Shown: in pieces, positions 27,695 through 38,340 of the stretch | Position numbering within the stretch: the stretch's first letter is position 1 | Layout: the number at the start of each line of letters is the position of its first letter | Assembly: GCF_910592395.1 (NCBI RefSeq) | Contig: NC_088311.1 | Location: forward strand, 7,380,501-7,444,500 | DNA: 64,000 nucleotides | Direction: 5' to 3' | DNA from: Lineus longissimus | Lineage: Eukaryota > Nemertea > Pilidiophora > Heteronemertea > Lineidae | Made by a program: the position numbers and the translations under genes | The notes under the pieces: generated by a model | Told to the model about the DNA's origin: nothing | The model's input: the letters and a program-made list of their open reading frames with translations, nothing else | Database searches by the model: none

Positions 27695-30171
27695 CTATAA
27701 ATCAAGGGAGAAAATGTGATTAACAACACGAGTGAATACTCCTGGGATACGGTCTAATCAATGGACCATTTTGTCAACGCAAAACCAGAGCCCAAACAAA
27801 AGAAATGCGCACACTCAGAACACAGCAGAAGGCCTAAGCCAACTTCAGACATGGGCCACTGTGACCCTATGTTCCAGGTGAATTGATGACTGGTCAACGC
27901 CCAATTAAACTTCTTCGAAATCCTCCATGGCAATGCAAACCTGATGACATACATATGTAACTTTTCCCAAGCCTGATCACAATTGTCAGACTCAGTCTGA
28001 TAGGTGCAGTCCAGTGACCGGCCAGTTAAATTAAGGCTTTTAATTTAAGAACAGGGTATGTCAATAATCTGAGCAATGCATTTGATTTCACCTCCTCGAT
28101 CGTGACTGTGGTCGCAATACCCAGTCGTCTAAAGAACTCATCTCATCTCACCTTTGGGAACATACTCCAAACCAACATATCCGTCATAGCCAGCCTTCTC
28201 TAGGTGCTCCACGACATACTTATAATTCACCTCGCCGTAAGTATCTGGTTCGTGGCGATCGGGAGCTTGAGCGATCTGGATGTGACCAGTGTAAGGGAGG
28301 TACTCATCAATACGCTTTGTAAGACATCCTTCTATCATTTGTAGATGATAAAGGTCCTGCAATAAAAAGATAATTAATTTGGCAAACCAACTACTTATTG
28401 GGTTCAGCAGATGCTAATGGCCATTAAATTAGAATGAGGGGGGTGAGTACCCTTTTTAGAAATACAATTTGACCCTACATATCTTACAAGAATATTCAAA
28501 AGATACCTACCAACTGCATTTTCAAATTTGGATGGTTGATCTTCTTGATAATTTTTAAGGCTGGAAGAGAAAATTAAGGATATTTACACTGTAAAAATCG
28601 ACCTTTGAAAGTAATGTGATCGTACATCGGTTTTCTGCTAGTCTAATGACTGAAATGTGTTTGCACGTGCACAAGAATTTAGCTCCACTGTCCCTGTGCA
28701 GTGGCAACTTACCATGTGAGGGAGAGTTCATGAAGTATGTTGGAATGGAATATGGATTGATGGGTTCTATCAGACACATGATCCCCTCCTGAAAGTATAT
28801 AGTAAGCAACATTAACTCTTTCACTACCGTACCGCAGGGTTTTGACAATTTTTGGTACCTCTGGCCCAAAACTGGCATACTGGGCAGCTAGATACCAACT
28901 TGGCTCAGGAAAAGGTTCATTTTGAAATAGCTGGTGATACTAAGTCTTCACTGAATCAAAAGCAGTTCTGTAAGGTGTGACCAACCTTGAACTAGTAAGG
29001 GAATTAAGACCTGTCATCATTATTACCTGCTGGAGTCTGTCTGCAGCAAGTGTTAGGTTCTCTATGTAGCAGTCCTCCATCCCTGTATCAATGATGCGGG
29101 CAGGCCTGCACCCCGACATGATATGAATCCTGAATGTAGAACAATATAACTACAGCCAACTTTTCTTTACTCAAGACCCAATGATGAGATTTCTTCAGCC
29201 CAAAATCCAATGCTGTTTAATCGCTCCAAGTGCTAATCTTGGCTACTGGCCTGTACATTTGTGACTCAAGCTTAACTCTCTTTGCTACTCAGCTCATAGG
29301 ACTGGCATTCATACTTTGCCACCTCTAACTACAGGGTAGAGAAGCAAGTTGGGTTAAGTGCCTTCTTCAAGGACACAGATGAAACAGTGGTGATATTTTT
29401 AGTACATATAACGGTAAAAGATGTACCTTGGGCATCCCAATGCTTTAGCATACTTAATGGAGAGTTCCAACTTTTCAGAAAACTCACTGACTCTGTGTGG
29501 AATGGCTGCTATACCCATATCACAGGTCGGCATTTTGGCTGTAAAATTAAAAAAAGAAGAATTACAAGACCATGTCACAGAGCAGGTGCTATGGTTGTTA
29601 TCACCATTCAGACTGCATGGATTGACAAAGTTCTCCCCACGGCTATGCACAAGTGGCAAGCGCCTTACCTGTTCCCAACCATCATCAGACTGTCATGTAT
29701 TAACACGTCCTTTTTGGAGAAAGTCACAATCTTGGAGTGAGTGTTCCTTTTGTCTCGTTAGGAGACAGTTACCAACTGGAACAGGGGGTGGTATAGTCAC
29801 AACCACTCCAAAGACAGTCACAACCCTGGAGGAGACACCACAAAATAGAAGCTTAATTGACCACTTATTGTGTCAAAAATATTGGCTTGTTCTCTAAAAT
29901 TATGTCATTGTCTCCCATCCCGAGGTGCTAACTACGAATAAAACATTCAATACTGACCAGGCTCCCAGCCTTTACCAGGATGTCCATTGATTAGAACGAT
30001 ATCAACATCAGCCTCTTTCTTGGCAGACGCCACTTTCTCGACAGAAAACTCATAAGGAAACGACACTTCAACAGCCGAGAATCCAGCCGTTTTTGCCGCT
30101 TGGAACCTCTCAACTAGGCTCCCTGCTTCCTTAAAAAGCATGTTGAGATTAGCAGACAGCTTGAGAGGCAT
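27639..30171 (-). CDS. HYI: Hydroxypyruvate isomerase (HYI), complete, 7 exons
   Basis: A putative hydroxypyruvate/tartronate-semialdehyde isomerase, a cytosolic xylose-isomerase-like TIM barrel. The seven exons total 816 nt (271 residues), close to the usual length of about 277. It starts MPLKLSANLNMLF and ends GLKWINEMG...LK, both aligning with the family. Family signatures are VEVSFPYEF, YAKALGCPR, CLIEPIN (Glu about 151), MQLDLYH (Asp about 186, His about 189), GHIQIAQAPDRHEP and YDGYVGLEYVPKG. The acidic residues in these blocks are the expected metal and catalytic ligands. The ATG at 30169-30171 is the only in-frame start that gives the conserved N-terminus. The gene converges with the spectraplakin. 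Substrate use is inferred from homology. Confidence 0.95.
28152..28356 (-). CDS. HYI: HYI exon 6
   Basis: 205 nt, phase 0 in and 1 out, DLYHLQMIEGCLTKRI to YVGLEYVPKG. Includes HIQIAQAPDRHEPDTYGEVN, the most conserved stretch. Donor GTGAGA. Confidence 0.95.
28511..28560 (-). CDS. HYI: HYI exon 5
   Basis: A short 50-nt exon, phase 1 in and 0 out, (A)LKIIKKINHPNLKMQL. Acceptor TCTCTTCCAG, donor GTAGGT. Confidence 0.92.
28713..28788 (-). CDS. HYI: HYI exon 4
   Basis: 76 nt, phase 0 in and 1 out, EGIMCLIEPINPYSIPTYFM to SPSH. Carries the catalytic or metal-binding Glu of LIEPIN. Acceptor TACTTTCAG, donor GTAAGT. Confidence 0.93.
29027..29129 (-). CDS. HYI: HYI exon 3
   Basis: 103 nt, phase 2 in and 0 out, (R)IHIMSGCRPARIID to AADRLQQ, with donor GTAATA. 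IHIMSG corresponds to the IHLMAG block of the family. Confidence 0.92.
29427..29538 (-). CDS. HYI: HYI exon 2
   Basis: 112 nt, phase 1 in and 2 out, (A)KMPTCDMGIAAIPHR to YAKALGCP. Acceptor TTTTACAG, donor GTACAT. Confidence 0.93.
29958..30171 (-). CDS. HYI: HYI exon 1
   Basis: 214 nt from the start ATG, ending in phase 1 at donor GTCAGT. Encodes the first beta-alpha units (FSAVEVSFPYEF, VDIVLINGHPG). Confidence 0.93.
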
Positions 30172-31480
30172 CGTTGATGAGTCAAGTCGGTTATAACTGA
30201 GAAGGAAGCCACGTCTGAAAGTCTAACAAGCAGACGGTAATCAATATATGCGCCAGCTGACAATTCGATCACAGCGCTAGCCCACGGCTGAATGAAGAAC
30301 TAAATGTATCCAGCTATTGACCTGTCTTCAAATCCGTCTCAATATTGAGATGGTTCAAGTTGTTTCACAGCTGCTCAGCTCTCTGCGAGCGCAGTTTTAA
30401 CAGTTGATTCTCTTGGTGACTCAGTTTGTTGTACATCTTTTTTAGAATCGAGCTTTCTAAACCAAAATGCAAGGCTCTTCCAAAATGATATACAGATTGT
30501 GCCATTGTCCCTGATTTCTGATATTCTCCCATAACTTTGGTTGGGAACCGGCCTAGGTAACACTCCGAATGCAGTGGACCGGCCTCGTCTGTTCACTCGT
30601 CCCTTCCCCTATGAGACAGCATGAATAGAATGATGAAATTGACTGCCCATGAGTCTAGCTCAGGGAGAAAGTTGGGGATCGTGAACAGTATGTCTTGACC
30701 TGGCTGTGCCCAATTCGTTCAACAATGGGTCATGACTGATGGCTGCAGAATTCCTCCAATTGATTATAACACTCGCATCACCTTAGTTATCTGGTTGCGA
30801 CAACCTTGATTAAAAGGGAGGATATATGGAGGTGCAGTTGAGTCACAACTGGAGAATTGACTGGGGTCAGTGGCACAGTTACAACCTGAATATAAATTGA
30901 TTACACTGATGACATCAACCTGCTTTCTATTCGTCACCAGGACATGCAAGAGATGACTAACACACTTGTTGAGAAAGGCACTACCCTTAGGCTGACCATG
31001 TACCAAAGACAAAGATGATGAAAAACCGTCGCAACGACGAACCCATCAACATTGATATACGACACCCATAGAGGAAATGAGTACATTTGTCTACCTAAGC
31101 AGATGTTTACCCACAGCAGATGGACATTCAGAAGATGTTATGGAAAGGATAACACAGGCTAACCCAGCATTTGGTATGCTAAACCAATCTGTCCGAGTCA
31201 AGGATACTCAGTACAAGAACCAAGGTACAGCAGGTACAAATGCTGTGCCAAATGCCACTAGGTGCTCTACCAAATAGAGCAGTCCATTGGAACGAAAAAG
31301 TGAGACTGTCCTAGAGAGACCTGGTGCCAAATAGTAGAAAGGAGGTGAAGCAGCTGAAGCAGCTTGATCTGGCTTCGGGAAACCTCCACAGACAGGCTGC
31401 CGACCAAACTGGGTGGAGACTGAAGATTGAAGCCTTATGTGTCCTCTGAGCACGAAGAGGACGAAGTAAGTAAGTTTAAA
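30172..31480. other. HYI upstream region without recognised genes
   Basis: Should contain the HYI promoter. I saw no convincing TATA box, initiator or other motif, and no coding signal on either strand. Confidence 0.5.
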
Positions 31481-31489
31481 TGAAGAGTT

Positions 31490-32090
31490 GTCCAGGGACA
31501 TGGCAGAGTCGTGTGCATACTATGGCAAGTTGTCCAAGGACTCAAGCAGAGACACATCACTGAGGTTGTACCTGGGAAATTTGTCTGCAGACAATTCTCC
31601 AGGTTGTGCCATTACTATAATGTCTGGAGACATACAGTAACGGCACAACCTCGTGTCTCAGGAAACGCGCTATTTATGTTACAACCTCATGTCGCATTGA
31701 GACACAATAGTGATGTTGCAACCTCATTCCATATCATGGGAAAGTTGTCTGGAGACACTATAGTAATGTCAAAAACGTGTGTCTTGTGAGGAGTTGTCTA
31801 AAGACACACTAGTGATGTCACAACCTCATTTCATATTATTGAGAGTTGTCTGGAGACACTGTTGCAATGTCACAACCTCATTTCATATTATTGAGAGTTG
31901 TCTGGAGACACTGTTGCAATGTCACAACCTCGCGTCTTATGATTTCCATGTGGTCGATGTTAGTCCAAGGAGTTTGACCGCAAGGACAATTGACATCATG
32001 GTGATATCAAAGTGATATCATGGTGAACTGTCTGGAGACACTGCAGTAATGTCACTTCCTCATGTGGTATGGCGGGTTGTCTGGTAGGGG
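31490..32090 (+). repeat. Minisatellite, unit about 55-57 bp
   Basis: Units carry GTTGTCTGGAGACACT, GCAATGTCACAACCTCATTT and CATATTATTGAGA. Two adjacent units near 31845-31930 are almost identical; others are diverged. Roughly nine copies lie just past the 3' end of the GPR157-like gene. Confidence 0.88.
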
Positions 32091-32101
32091 CAGGGGTGGG
32101 C

Positions 32102-32115
32102 GGGGGGGGGGGGGG
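32102..32115 (+). repeat. Poly-G run
   Basis: Fourteen G in a row inside a longer G-rich stretch (32085-32120) that follows the minisatellite. A likely sequencing trouble spot. Confidence 0.95.
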
Positions 32116-32255
32116 AGGGGTGCATCGGATGGCAATGTAAACACATAAGAAGACACTTTCATTGATAAAGTCATTGCTCTATAATGATGGACATAACCAG
32201 TGAAACACACGGATAACTCCTGCTAGAAACATCTCCAGTGACCTACATCACATGA

Positions 32256-32495
32256 CTAGGTGTTTGATGACGAAATGTTTTTATCCTGGAGTAGTGGAGC
32301 CCTTTCGTTTGTTCCAGTGTTGATGACAGTCTTAGCTGAACAAGCCATAGTGGAGGTAATCTTTGTCCTATCCTTCCTCGAGGTAAAACCTGTAGTCCAC
32401 TTCCTGAAGGATGTCAGCATGAGCTGGCGGAGTTTGGGTGAACAGAAGCAAAAGAGGACGCAGTTTGCAAATCCCTGTGAGCTGTCTCCGAAACC
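32256..32495 (-). CDS. GPR157: GPR157-like exon 4 (TM7 and C-terminal tail)
   Basis: 80 codons including TAG at 32256-32258. Starts GFGDSSQGFANCVLFCF after acceptor CTTCTTTTGACAG. Restores the conserved TM7 motif, which the unspliced reading lacks. Confidence 0.92.
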   Translation of the reverse strand, partial: GFGDSSQGFANCVLFCFCSPKLRQLMLTSFRKWTTGFTSRKDRTKITSTMACSAKTVINTGTNERAPLLQDKNISSSNT

Positions 32496-34630
32496 CTGTC
32501 AAAAGAAGATGGATTATTACAGCAACATTTAAAACATGTCACCCTCCAACAATCCAAATCAGATGCCATTATATTTTGGTTTGGTTGTTTTTTATGAAAG
32601 CGAATTGAAGATATCTTATCCCGGCCTTCTGGTTGTGACTTTGTCCTCATTAAACCGATTTGGGATGAATGGAAATTACTAACAAATAACACTGAATTTC
32701 CGGCCAACACTTTAGAAACGCAATGCTGTTTTAATGGGCTCACCACGGCCTACTGTGAATGCGGATCAGGACACAGGAGGTTTTCAAGTTTGGGGGAAGA
32801 GTTGCTTGAGCGAGAAAAGTACTGTCCCGGCCATCATGCTACGACTTTTTCTTTGATGTAAAATGCAAGACAGAGGAACGTGTAGATGACCCAAATATCA
32901 CAAGTCCAGTGTTTCCCCGAACGAACCTGCATAACGACAATCCAAGTAGATGCGGGAGAACTTGCGTAACTGTGGTCCACCACTCCGATGAGGAAGCGTA
33001 TTGTCCCCCAGATCCTAAGCAGGATGAACACGAGGGGCACAAAAGTCATCTTGCGGTTGACTCGATAAATGGCCTGCATACTCTGGGATCCGAGATTATA
33101 TGCATATCTCATCTGAAATTTTGAAACAGAGCAACCACGATGAGGTACTGAGTATCTGCATACACTCCGGACGCAGTGGACTGACCTCCTCTCTACTCCT
33201 AATGAAGTACTTATGGTATGACGAATGAGAACCTCGGCAGTACAATAAATCCAAACAAGAACAAAATAAGATATATACTCCGATATGTATATACCTATGC
33301 CGACTATACTATACAGACTATACCGGAGGCACTGCGTCTTTCCTTTTTCTACAGACTTCTCAGATGGAAAATATTTAGAGATTAAATCCGATAGTAAACT
33401 AACATGTTTTATTTAATGAATGTGCTATCACGCGTATTTGGTGTTCCAAGTGAAGACATCGCAAAGACTCTTAGACGTCGTCACATGTACTTTTCATAAA
33501 AAAACTGAACCCAACCTACCTCCTTATAGACATGATACTTGACCAACGCATAAAAGATGCCGGTGACAAAGTAGGCGACAATTTCCCAAGCTTTGCCGGT
33601 CAGGAACTGCCACATGAGCTGATCTGGTACCGCACTGGATATCCAACAAGAACTCATGTGGTGTAGCGACGGATCGTAGCCAAAAACATGGTAGATGTTG
33701 GCAAGGATGGCGACTATAACTGGGGATAAAAATAATGTTGATCATTAGAACTTGATTGAAATATTAAGTGAGCTTGGGTTATCTCTTTTCATAAGTGTAC
33801 GGACATGGACATCGTATAATACTTCGGCATGCTCTAGTTCGGCAAGGCTGTCTTCCCCGACGTGACGTCTAATAGGACATTCAAACGCACTAGTCTCAAC
33901 CGGAGACAGTTTAGTGACAGACCCTCCCTCGTTTCCAAGATCGCACGCTCTGTGCTCTCTGGGTCGGTCTGTGCCCGCTCTGTCCCAAATTTCTGCATCC
34001 GCACTGTACTGAGAATACTTTTCTACCTCTGGTGTTGCTGTGGGCGTTGATAGTGCGAACCTCTCTTTTCTTTTAAAGGGATACCATAGACAGGATCTAA
34101 CTGTGCATATCAGTCACCTCAGTCCAAGCTCCTACCTTGTTCCAACGTAACATACCTGGAACAAGCCAGCACGTGATGTAAGTTGCGACCAGCGTCTTCG
34201 TCCCCAGTAGGCGACTCCTCGACTGGACAATGCAAATATACAGATACACAGCTATCACGCTTGTCCACAGAAAGGAACTGATGGACGAGATTGTCGCAAT
34301 AGTTCCAGAGATGACGCAGATTATGGACGTCTGGTATCCGAGTGATATCCGAGTCATGTCCAGTGCCTCTGGCACGCCTAAGAAGTTCCCAACGGCCATG
34401 AGGAAATCGGCGATACTCAGATGAACCAGCATTCTCCGACAAGTGTTATGTGTTTGTGGGTACAGGAAATATGTCCATATGATGAGGAGAGTCCCCAACG
34501 CGGACAGGGTAGACATGAGACATGTAAGGGTTAGGTAGGCATAATTCAGAGGTGTGATGATGATGGTCGAGTTGCTGATGGGAGAGACATTTGTCGCCGC
34601 GAATAACGAAAGTCGTGTGACGTCTTCCAT
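32256..34630 (-). CDS. GPR157: GPR157-like seven-transmembrane receptor, complete, 4 exons
   Basis: An orphan G-protein-coupled receptor; in mammals GPR157 signals through Gq in primary cilia of neural progenitors. The exons total 1101 nt (366 residues; human about 335). The N-terminus has two N-glycosylation sequons (NVS, NST). Family marks are LVHLSIADFL (TM2), a Cys before TM3 (IICVISG) and one in the second outer loop (SSCWIS) that should form the usual disulphide, FLWTSVIAVYLYICIV (TM3), GKAWEIVAYFV (TM5), LVFILLRIWGTIRFLIG (TM6), and in TM7 GFGDSSQGFANCVLFCF, matching GIGNTFQGGANCIMF in human. A Ser/Thr/Lys-rich tail follows. An in-frame ATG at 34658-34660 could add ten residues. The gene is head to head with POLR2E. 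Confidence 0.92.
32927..33112 (-). CDS. GPR157: GPR157-like exon 3 (TM6 and start of TM7)
   Basis: 62 codons, phase 0/0, MRYAYNLGSQ to STWIVVMQ. Acceptor AATTTCAG, donor CAG|GTTCGT. If this intron is retained, the frame runs open to a stop at 32834. Confidence 0.92.
33520..33719 (-). CDS. GPR157: GPR157-like exon 2 (TM4 end, loop 2, TM5)
   Basis: 200 nt, phase 1 in and 0 out, (V)IVAILANIYHVFGYD to KYHVYKE. Acceptor TATCCCCAG, donor GTAGGT. Confidence 0.92.
34156..34630 (-). CDS. GPR157: GPR157-like exon 1 (TM1 to TM4)
   Basis: 475 nt, MEDVTRLSLFAATN to ITCWLVP, phase 1 out at GTATGT. The ATG at 34628-34630 is preferred; an upstream in-frame ATG is at 34658-34660. Confidence 0.9.
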
Positions 34631-34660
34631 GGCTAAGAGATTAACCCCAAGTGCTAGCAC

Positions 34661-35434
34661 TTTTTGTATTCCGTCAGATTCTGGACTTATCTTCTCCCAT
34701 CAGTAGTCTTACTGCTCCGCCGACTAAAAACCTTGACTCGGTGCCGCGGTATGACTAATTCCCAGGTGTCAGAAACTTCTCTGTCAAAGTCGTAAAGTGA
34801 AAGTGATAGCCGTTCACACTTTTAGTGCACATACATATTTCGGGCCGGGTAATCCATGAAAAAACGTCCAGTTGAGGTCGAAAACGAAATACATAGATCA
34901 GAACGGACAGGCTGTATGAAATATTGGTCCGCAAGGAAATAAAATGTTAGAAAAGTATGCCTCGGCCAACTTGATTATCATCTATTTAAATGCCCTCTTC
35001 AACTATGCTTTTATATCTTAGCCGTTGATCTTGGTCTCGTCGAAATCAATAGGGTCAATGTCAATTAGATAATTGTTTTGCAATAGATAGGCCTAGCCTA
35101 CGCCAAGATAATCTGGGTTATTATCAAATAAATCTAAACAGTGGGCCAATCTGACTTATTATGGTATATGGCTCAATAGAGCCATATACCGTCAATAGGT
35201 TGGGCGCAATAGGTTGTTCCGCGGACATTCTAGCCAAGATCATTTCAGGCGGGAAATTCAAATTTCCCGGGCACTCGGGGCATCGCCGCGTAGCGTCGGA
35301 AGAAGGAACTAAACTGTGTCCTACTCTTCAACTGAAGGAGTTCAGAATCAGCTGTGCGATTGCAAAATAAAATTTTGCTTGCCAATGCAACTCACAAAAT
35401 AGCCGATTTCTCCGTAAATAATTCAATTCGAGAC
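34661..35434. promoter_or_regulatory. Shared upstream region of GPR157-like (-) and POLR2E (+)
   Basis: About 0.8 kb between two divergent start codons, so probably a bidirectional promoter or two close promoters. It contains a perfect 12-bp palindrome with a 4-nt loop at 35163-35190 (GGTATATGGCTC / GAGCCATATACC), about 245 bp before the POLR2E start. Confidence 0.5.
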
Positions 35435-35491
35435 ATGGATGACGAAGCAGAGACGTGGAAGTTATGGCGGATCAGGAAAACAATCATGCAG
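35435..35491 (+). CDS. POLR2E: POLR2E exon 1
   Basis: 19 codons from the start ATG to CAG, donor GTGATG. Start chosen by match to the conserved N-terminus. Confidence 0.95.
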
Positions 35492-37689
35492 GTGATGAGA
35501 AATGATGGATAGTCGCCGAAAAAGACGAGTGTTATGATGGACATGTTTGCTTTGTTTGTTCTACAGCCAGGAGCCTGTCCCAAAAAAAACTTCTGCATTT
35601 TCATTTTTCAACTTTTAAGTGATTCATTGGTTGAAACGTTGTTGTATACATACTGAAGAAGTTTAGGCTGAAGTTTGATTATTTTAAACTGACCTCTGCT
35701 TGTAATGTTATAGTCACTTTTGTATTGTTGTGCTTGACAGTAGGTCACAATGTTGTTGTGCCGTTGTGGTGTGATTGCTGTTGACCAAGTGTTGTAGCTC
35801 ATCATCTTCAATCATGACTTATGGTGGTTACGGCCTCAGTAATTTTAGGAGAATTACTGATCAATGCAGAAATACTCTCTGGGGAAGACGTTCCTGGTGG
35901 TACTGAATAAGTTAAAAAATGTTATTTTTAATTTTTCCAGCTTTGTCATGACAGAGGCTATCTTGTCACTCAAGAGGAGTTGGATCAAACAATAGCACAG
36001 TTCAAGGAACAGTTTTCAGTTAGAACTGGGTGAGTGTTTTTAAATCTTGTTTCATTAAAACATACTTAAAAGTTGAGAGCACCCTGTGAGAAATGAAGGA
36101 AAGTACTCATCTGATGATGACAATACTACCAAACATATTATCATGTGCATGAAATCTAATGGCTAATCTAATTGTTTGTCTTGATCTTTCAGTGATATGC
36201 GTCCCTCCAGAAGCGATCTGACAGTTTTGGTTGCTCATAACGATGATCCAACAGGTATGTCATGAGAAGGACATTTCTATTCCATTTCCTATTAATACAA
36301 CTACCAGTAATTGCCTTGCACTGTCTTTATTTCATTTCATTCGAAAACTATGATGCTGAAGTTTGCAATAAGAAATCTGGTATGATCTTGTTTTCAGATC
36401 AGATGTTCGTGTTCTTCCCAGAAGAGGCCAAGATTGGTATAAAAACAGTCAAGTCGTATTGCCAGACAATGCAAAAGGAAAATATAACACGGGCTATCAT
36501 TGTGGTCCAGGCAGGCATGACACCCTCTGCTAAACAGGTCAGTATATTAAGAAGTGGGATCTGTTAGTTGTGCAAATACCAGCCCAGGTTTTCATGGAAG
36601 GCTTCACAGGCCTGGTTCTCATGGAAACCTCATTCTATGTTGACACTAGCCACAGGTTTGCTTGGAAAACTCATTCGCAGCCAAGGTTTCATGGATAAAA
36701 CCAGGCCTATTAAGGGCTTTCAAACTCCCAAATTTCTGCCTTGTATCCGCCTCTTTTACTTCTACTACTACTACTACATAATAGATTCCTAAAACCCTCT
36801 CCCTTTATTTGGTTGGTGGTGATTTCAATGCATATGTAAATCATTTGTTTCAGTCGCTGATTGACATGGCACCAAAATACATCTTAGAACAGTTCCTCGA
36901 GGCTGAATTGTTGATTAACATCACAGAACATTCGGTAAGTTCATTCAAGTAGAAACACAAGAGGTGTCCACATCCCTATGACTGGTTACTGTATTTTTCA
37001 TCCCTATGACTGGTTACTGTATTTTTCATCCCTATAACTGGTTACTGTATGATTGTATCATCTTTACAACCTTGCAGTTGGTTCCTGAACACGTGTTGAT
37101 GACACCAGAAGAAAAGAAGGAACTCCTCATAAGATAGTATCCTTTGACAAAGTGAAAAAGTATTGAAGTTATTCGAGTAGAGATTAAACAGCACCAGGAA
37201 TGTCTGTTATGGAGTGCATGATCCAATATGTTATGATCACACTGATGACAACCTAGTCTGCAATGTTGCAGAAAGTAAGTGTTAAGTAATTTATGGAGCA
37301 TACAATCGTGCAGCAATTCCATTGTTCCTTGACTCTCTCCCAGCAAATTAAGAGAATTCATGTTACCAAGGATACAGCAGGGTGATCCAGTTGCCAGATA
37401 CTTTGGACTCAAAAGAGGACAGGTGGGTATTTCAGTTTCAACAGGTCTTTCCAGCCACATTGTATTCTGGATGTGATGTGATGTGATGTTTGTGAGCATT
37501 ACTTGTGTCCCACACAGATTCAATCTGAGGGACTACCTTTGGGAATGACAAATGCTGTCCTTAGTAGGGAGGTGTCCTGATTTCATGAACTGCAATTAAT
37601 TTGCACACTTTGATCTGTTTCAGGTTGTCAAAATCACCCGGCCGAGTGAAACTGCCGGTAAATACATCACGTATCGTCTTGTCGTTTAG
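35435..37689 (+). CDS. POLR2E: RNA polymerase I/II/III shared subunit RPB5, complete, 8 exons
   Basis: Subunit common to all three nuclear RNA polymerases (RPABC1), near the downstream DNA jaw. The eight exons total 633 nt (210 residues), the same length as human. The start [19 protein letters not shown] matches the human start MDDEEETYRLWKIRKTIMQ. The N-terminal jaw domain contains [36 protein letters not shown] and [14 protein letters not shown]. The C-terminal assembly domain, conserved with archaeal subunit H, contains [37 protein letters not shown] and [20 protein letters not shown]. All introns are GT-AG and nothing is missing or broken. Confidence 0.98.
35941..36029 (+). CDS. POLR2E: POLR2E exon 2
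   Basis: 89 nt, phase 0 in and 2 out, [17 protein letters not shown] to SVRTG. Acceptor TTTTTCCAG, donor GTGAGT. Confidence 0.96.
36193..36254 (+). CDS. POLR2E: POLR2E exon 3
   Basis: 62 nt, phase 2 in and 1 out, [20 protein letters not shown]. Acceptor GATCTTTCAG, donor GTATGT. Confidence 0.96.
36398..36537 (+). CDS. POLR2E: POLR2E exon 4
   Basis: 140 nt, phase 1 in and 0 out, (D)[15 protein letters not shown] to MTPSAKQ. Acceptor TTGTTTTCAG, donor GTCAGT. Confidence 0.97.
36854..36934 (+). CDS. POLR2E: POLR2E exon 5
   Basis: 27 codons, phase 0/0, [20 protein letters not shown] to ITEHS. Acceptor TTGTTTCAG, donor GTAAGT. Confidence 0.97.
36971..37050 (+). repeat. Tandem repeat, 28-bp unit, three copies
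   Basis: Unit CATCCCTATGACTGGTTACT plus GTATTTTT, starting at 36971, 36999 and 37027. It lies in a POLR2E intron and reaches to within 30 nt of the next acceptor. Confidence 0.95.
37078..37136 (+). CDS. POLR2E: POLR2E exon 6
   Basis: 59 nt, phase 0 in and 2 out, [19 protein letters not shown]. The donor GTATCC is weak, but the join (TA+C, Tyr) is required by the family sequence RYKLRE. Confidence 0.94.
37344..37422 (+). CDS. POLR2E: POLR2E exon 7
   Basis: 79 nt, phase 2 in and 0 out, [20 protein letters not shown] to KRGQ. Acceptor CTCTCTCCCAG, donor GTGGGT. Confidence 0.97.
37624..37689 (+). CDS. POLR2E: POLR2E exon 8 and stop
   Basis: 22 codons including TAG at 37687-37689, [20 protein letters not shown] plus V. 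Acceptor GATCTGTTTCAG. Confidence 0.97.
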   Translation, partial: VVKITRPSETAGKYITYRLVV

Positions 37690-38198
37690 CAAGGATTGCA
37701 ACCAACCATTATTGTGTTCTGAGAGTTCGGCATCATACTGATCATCATCATCAATCATTGCCTTCATGGAGCACGTGAACAACTGCCAGAACTTTGAAAA
37801 TTGATTCTGTGGAGGAAAAAGAATACATGTGGGAACATTTGATAACCAACTAAAAGACAGTTTAAAGGGAGACTACATGTATAAACCAGAGGCACTCCAT
37901 TGGCATTATTGTTGTACATTGAAACTTTTCATGCTTGCATGGGTAAAATAATTATTTTTAAGTCAAATCAAATCAATTTGGGCGCACATGTACAGTACCA
38001 GATGTATAAGGCTGCTTTTGGGCCTATCAAATGTCTGAAGCCGCAGGTGTAGTTTTGCGGGAGGAAATGGACTTCAATGATTTCATCTCTAGATATATTT
38101 CTCCCTGGTGGCACATTTGCCATTGTACTGTAGCTTCAGCATTGTGCTTAGATGTGTCTCAGCTCTACATGTGTCATTGGTACATGGGTGGTGTTTAT

Positions 38199-38204
38199 AA
38201 TAAA
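38199..38204 (+). terminator. Candidate POLR2E polyadenylation signal
   Basis: AATAAA about 510 nt past the stop, the first AATAAA seen on this strand downstream. Confidence 0.35.
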
Positions 38205-38314
38205 GAAAATATCCATAATAATCCCTTGGTTATGTCTTGGTTACTTGGCAATGCACAAGCGTAACTGGATGCAACTTCTGCCGACTGTGGCGTTAATTCA
38301 TAGGCCTCAAAGGA

Positions 38315-38340
38315 GTATACACTGCTGATACAGTGTATAC
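38315..38340. repeat. Short hairpin
   Basis: GTATACACTG and CAGTGTATAC form a perfect 10-bp stem around CTGATA. GAGT and ACTC sit just outside, so the stem can extend with a small bulge. Confidence 0.7.

Noticed and set aside
32834-33112. Single-exon C-terminus for the GPR157-like receptor
   Set aside because: Lacks the conserved TM7 motif, which the spliced exon at 32256-32495 restores in perfect frame.
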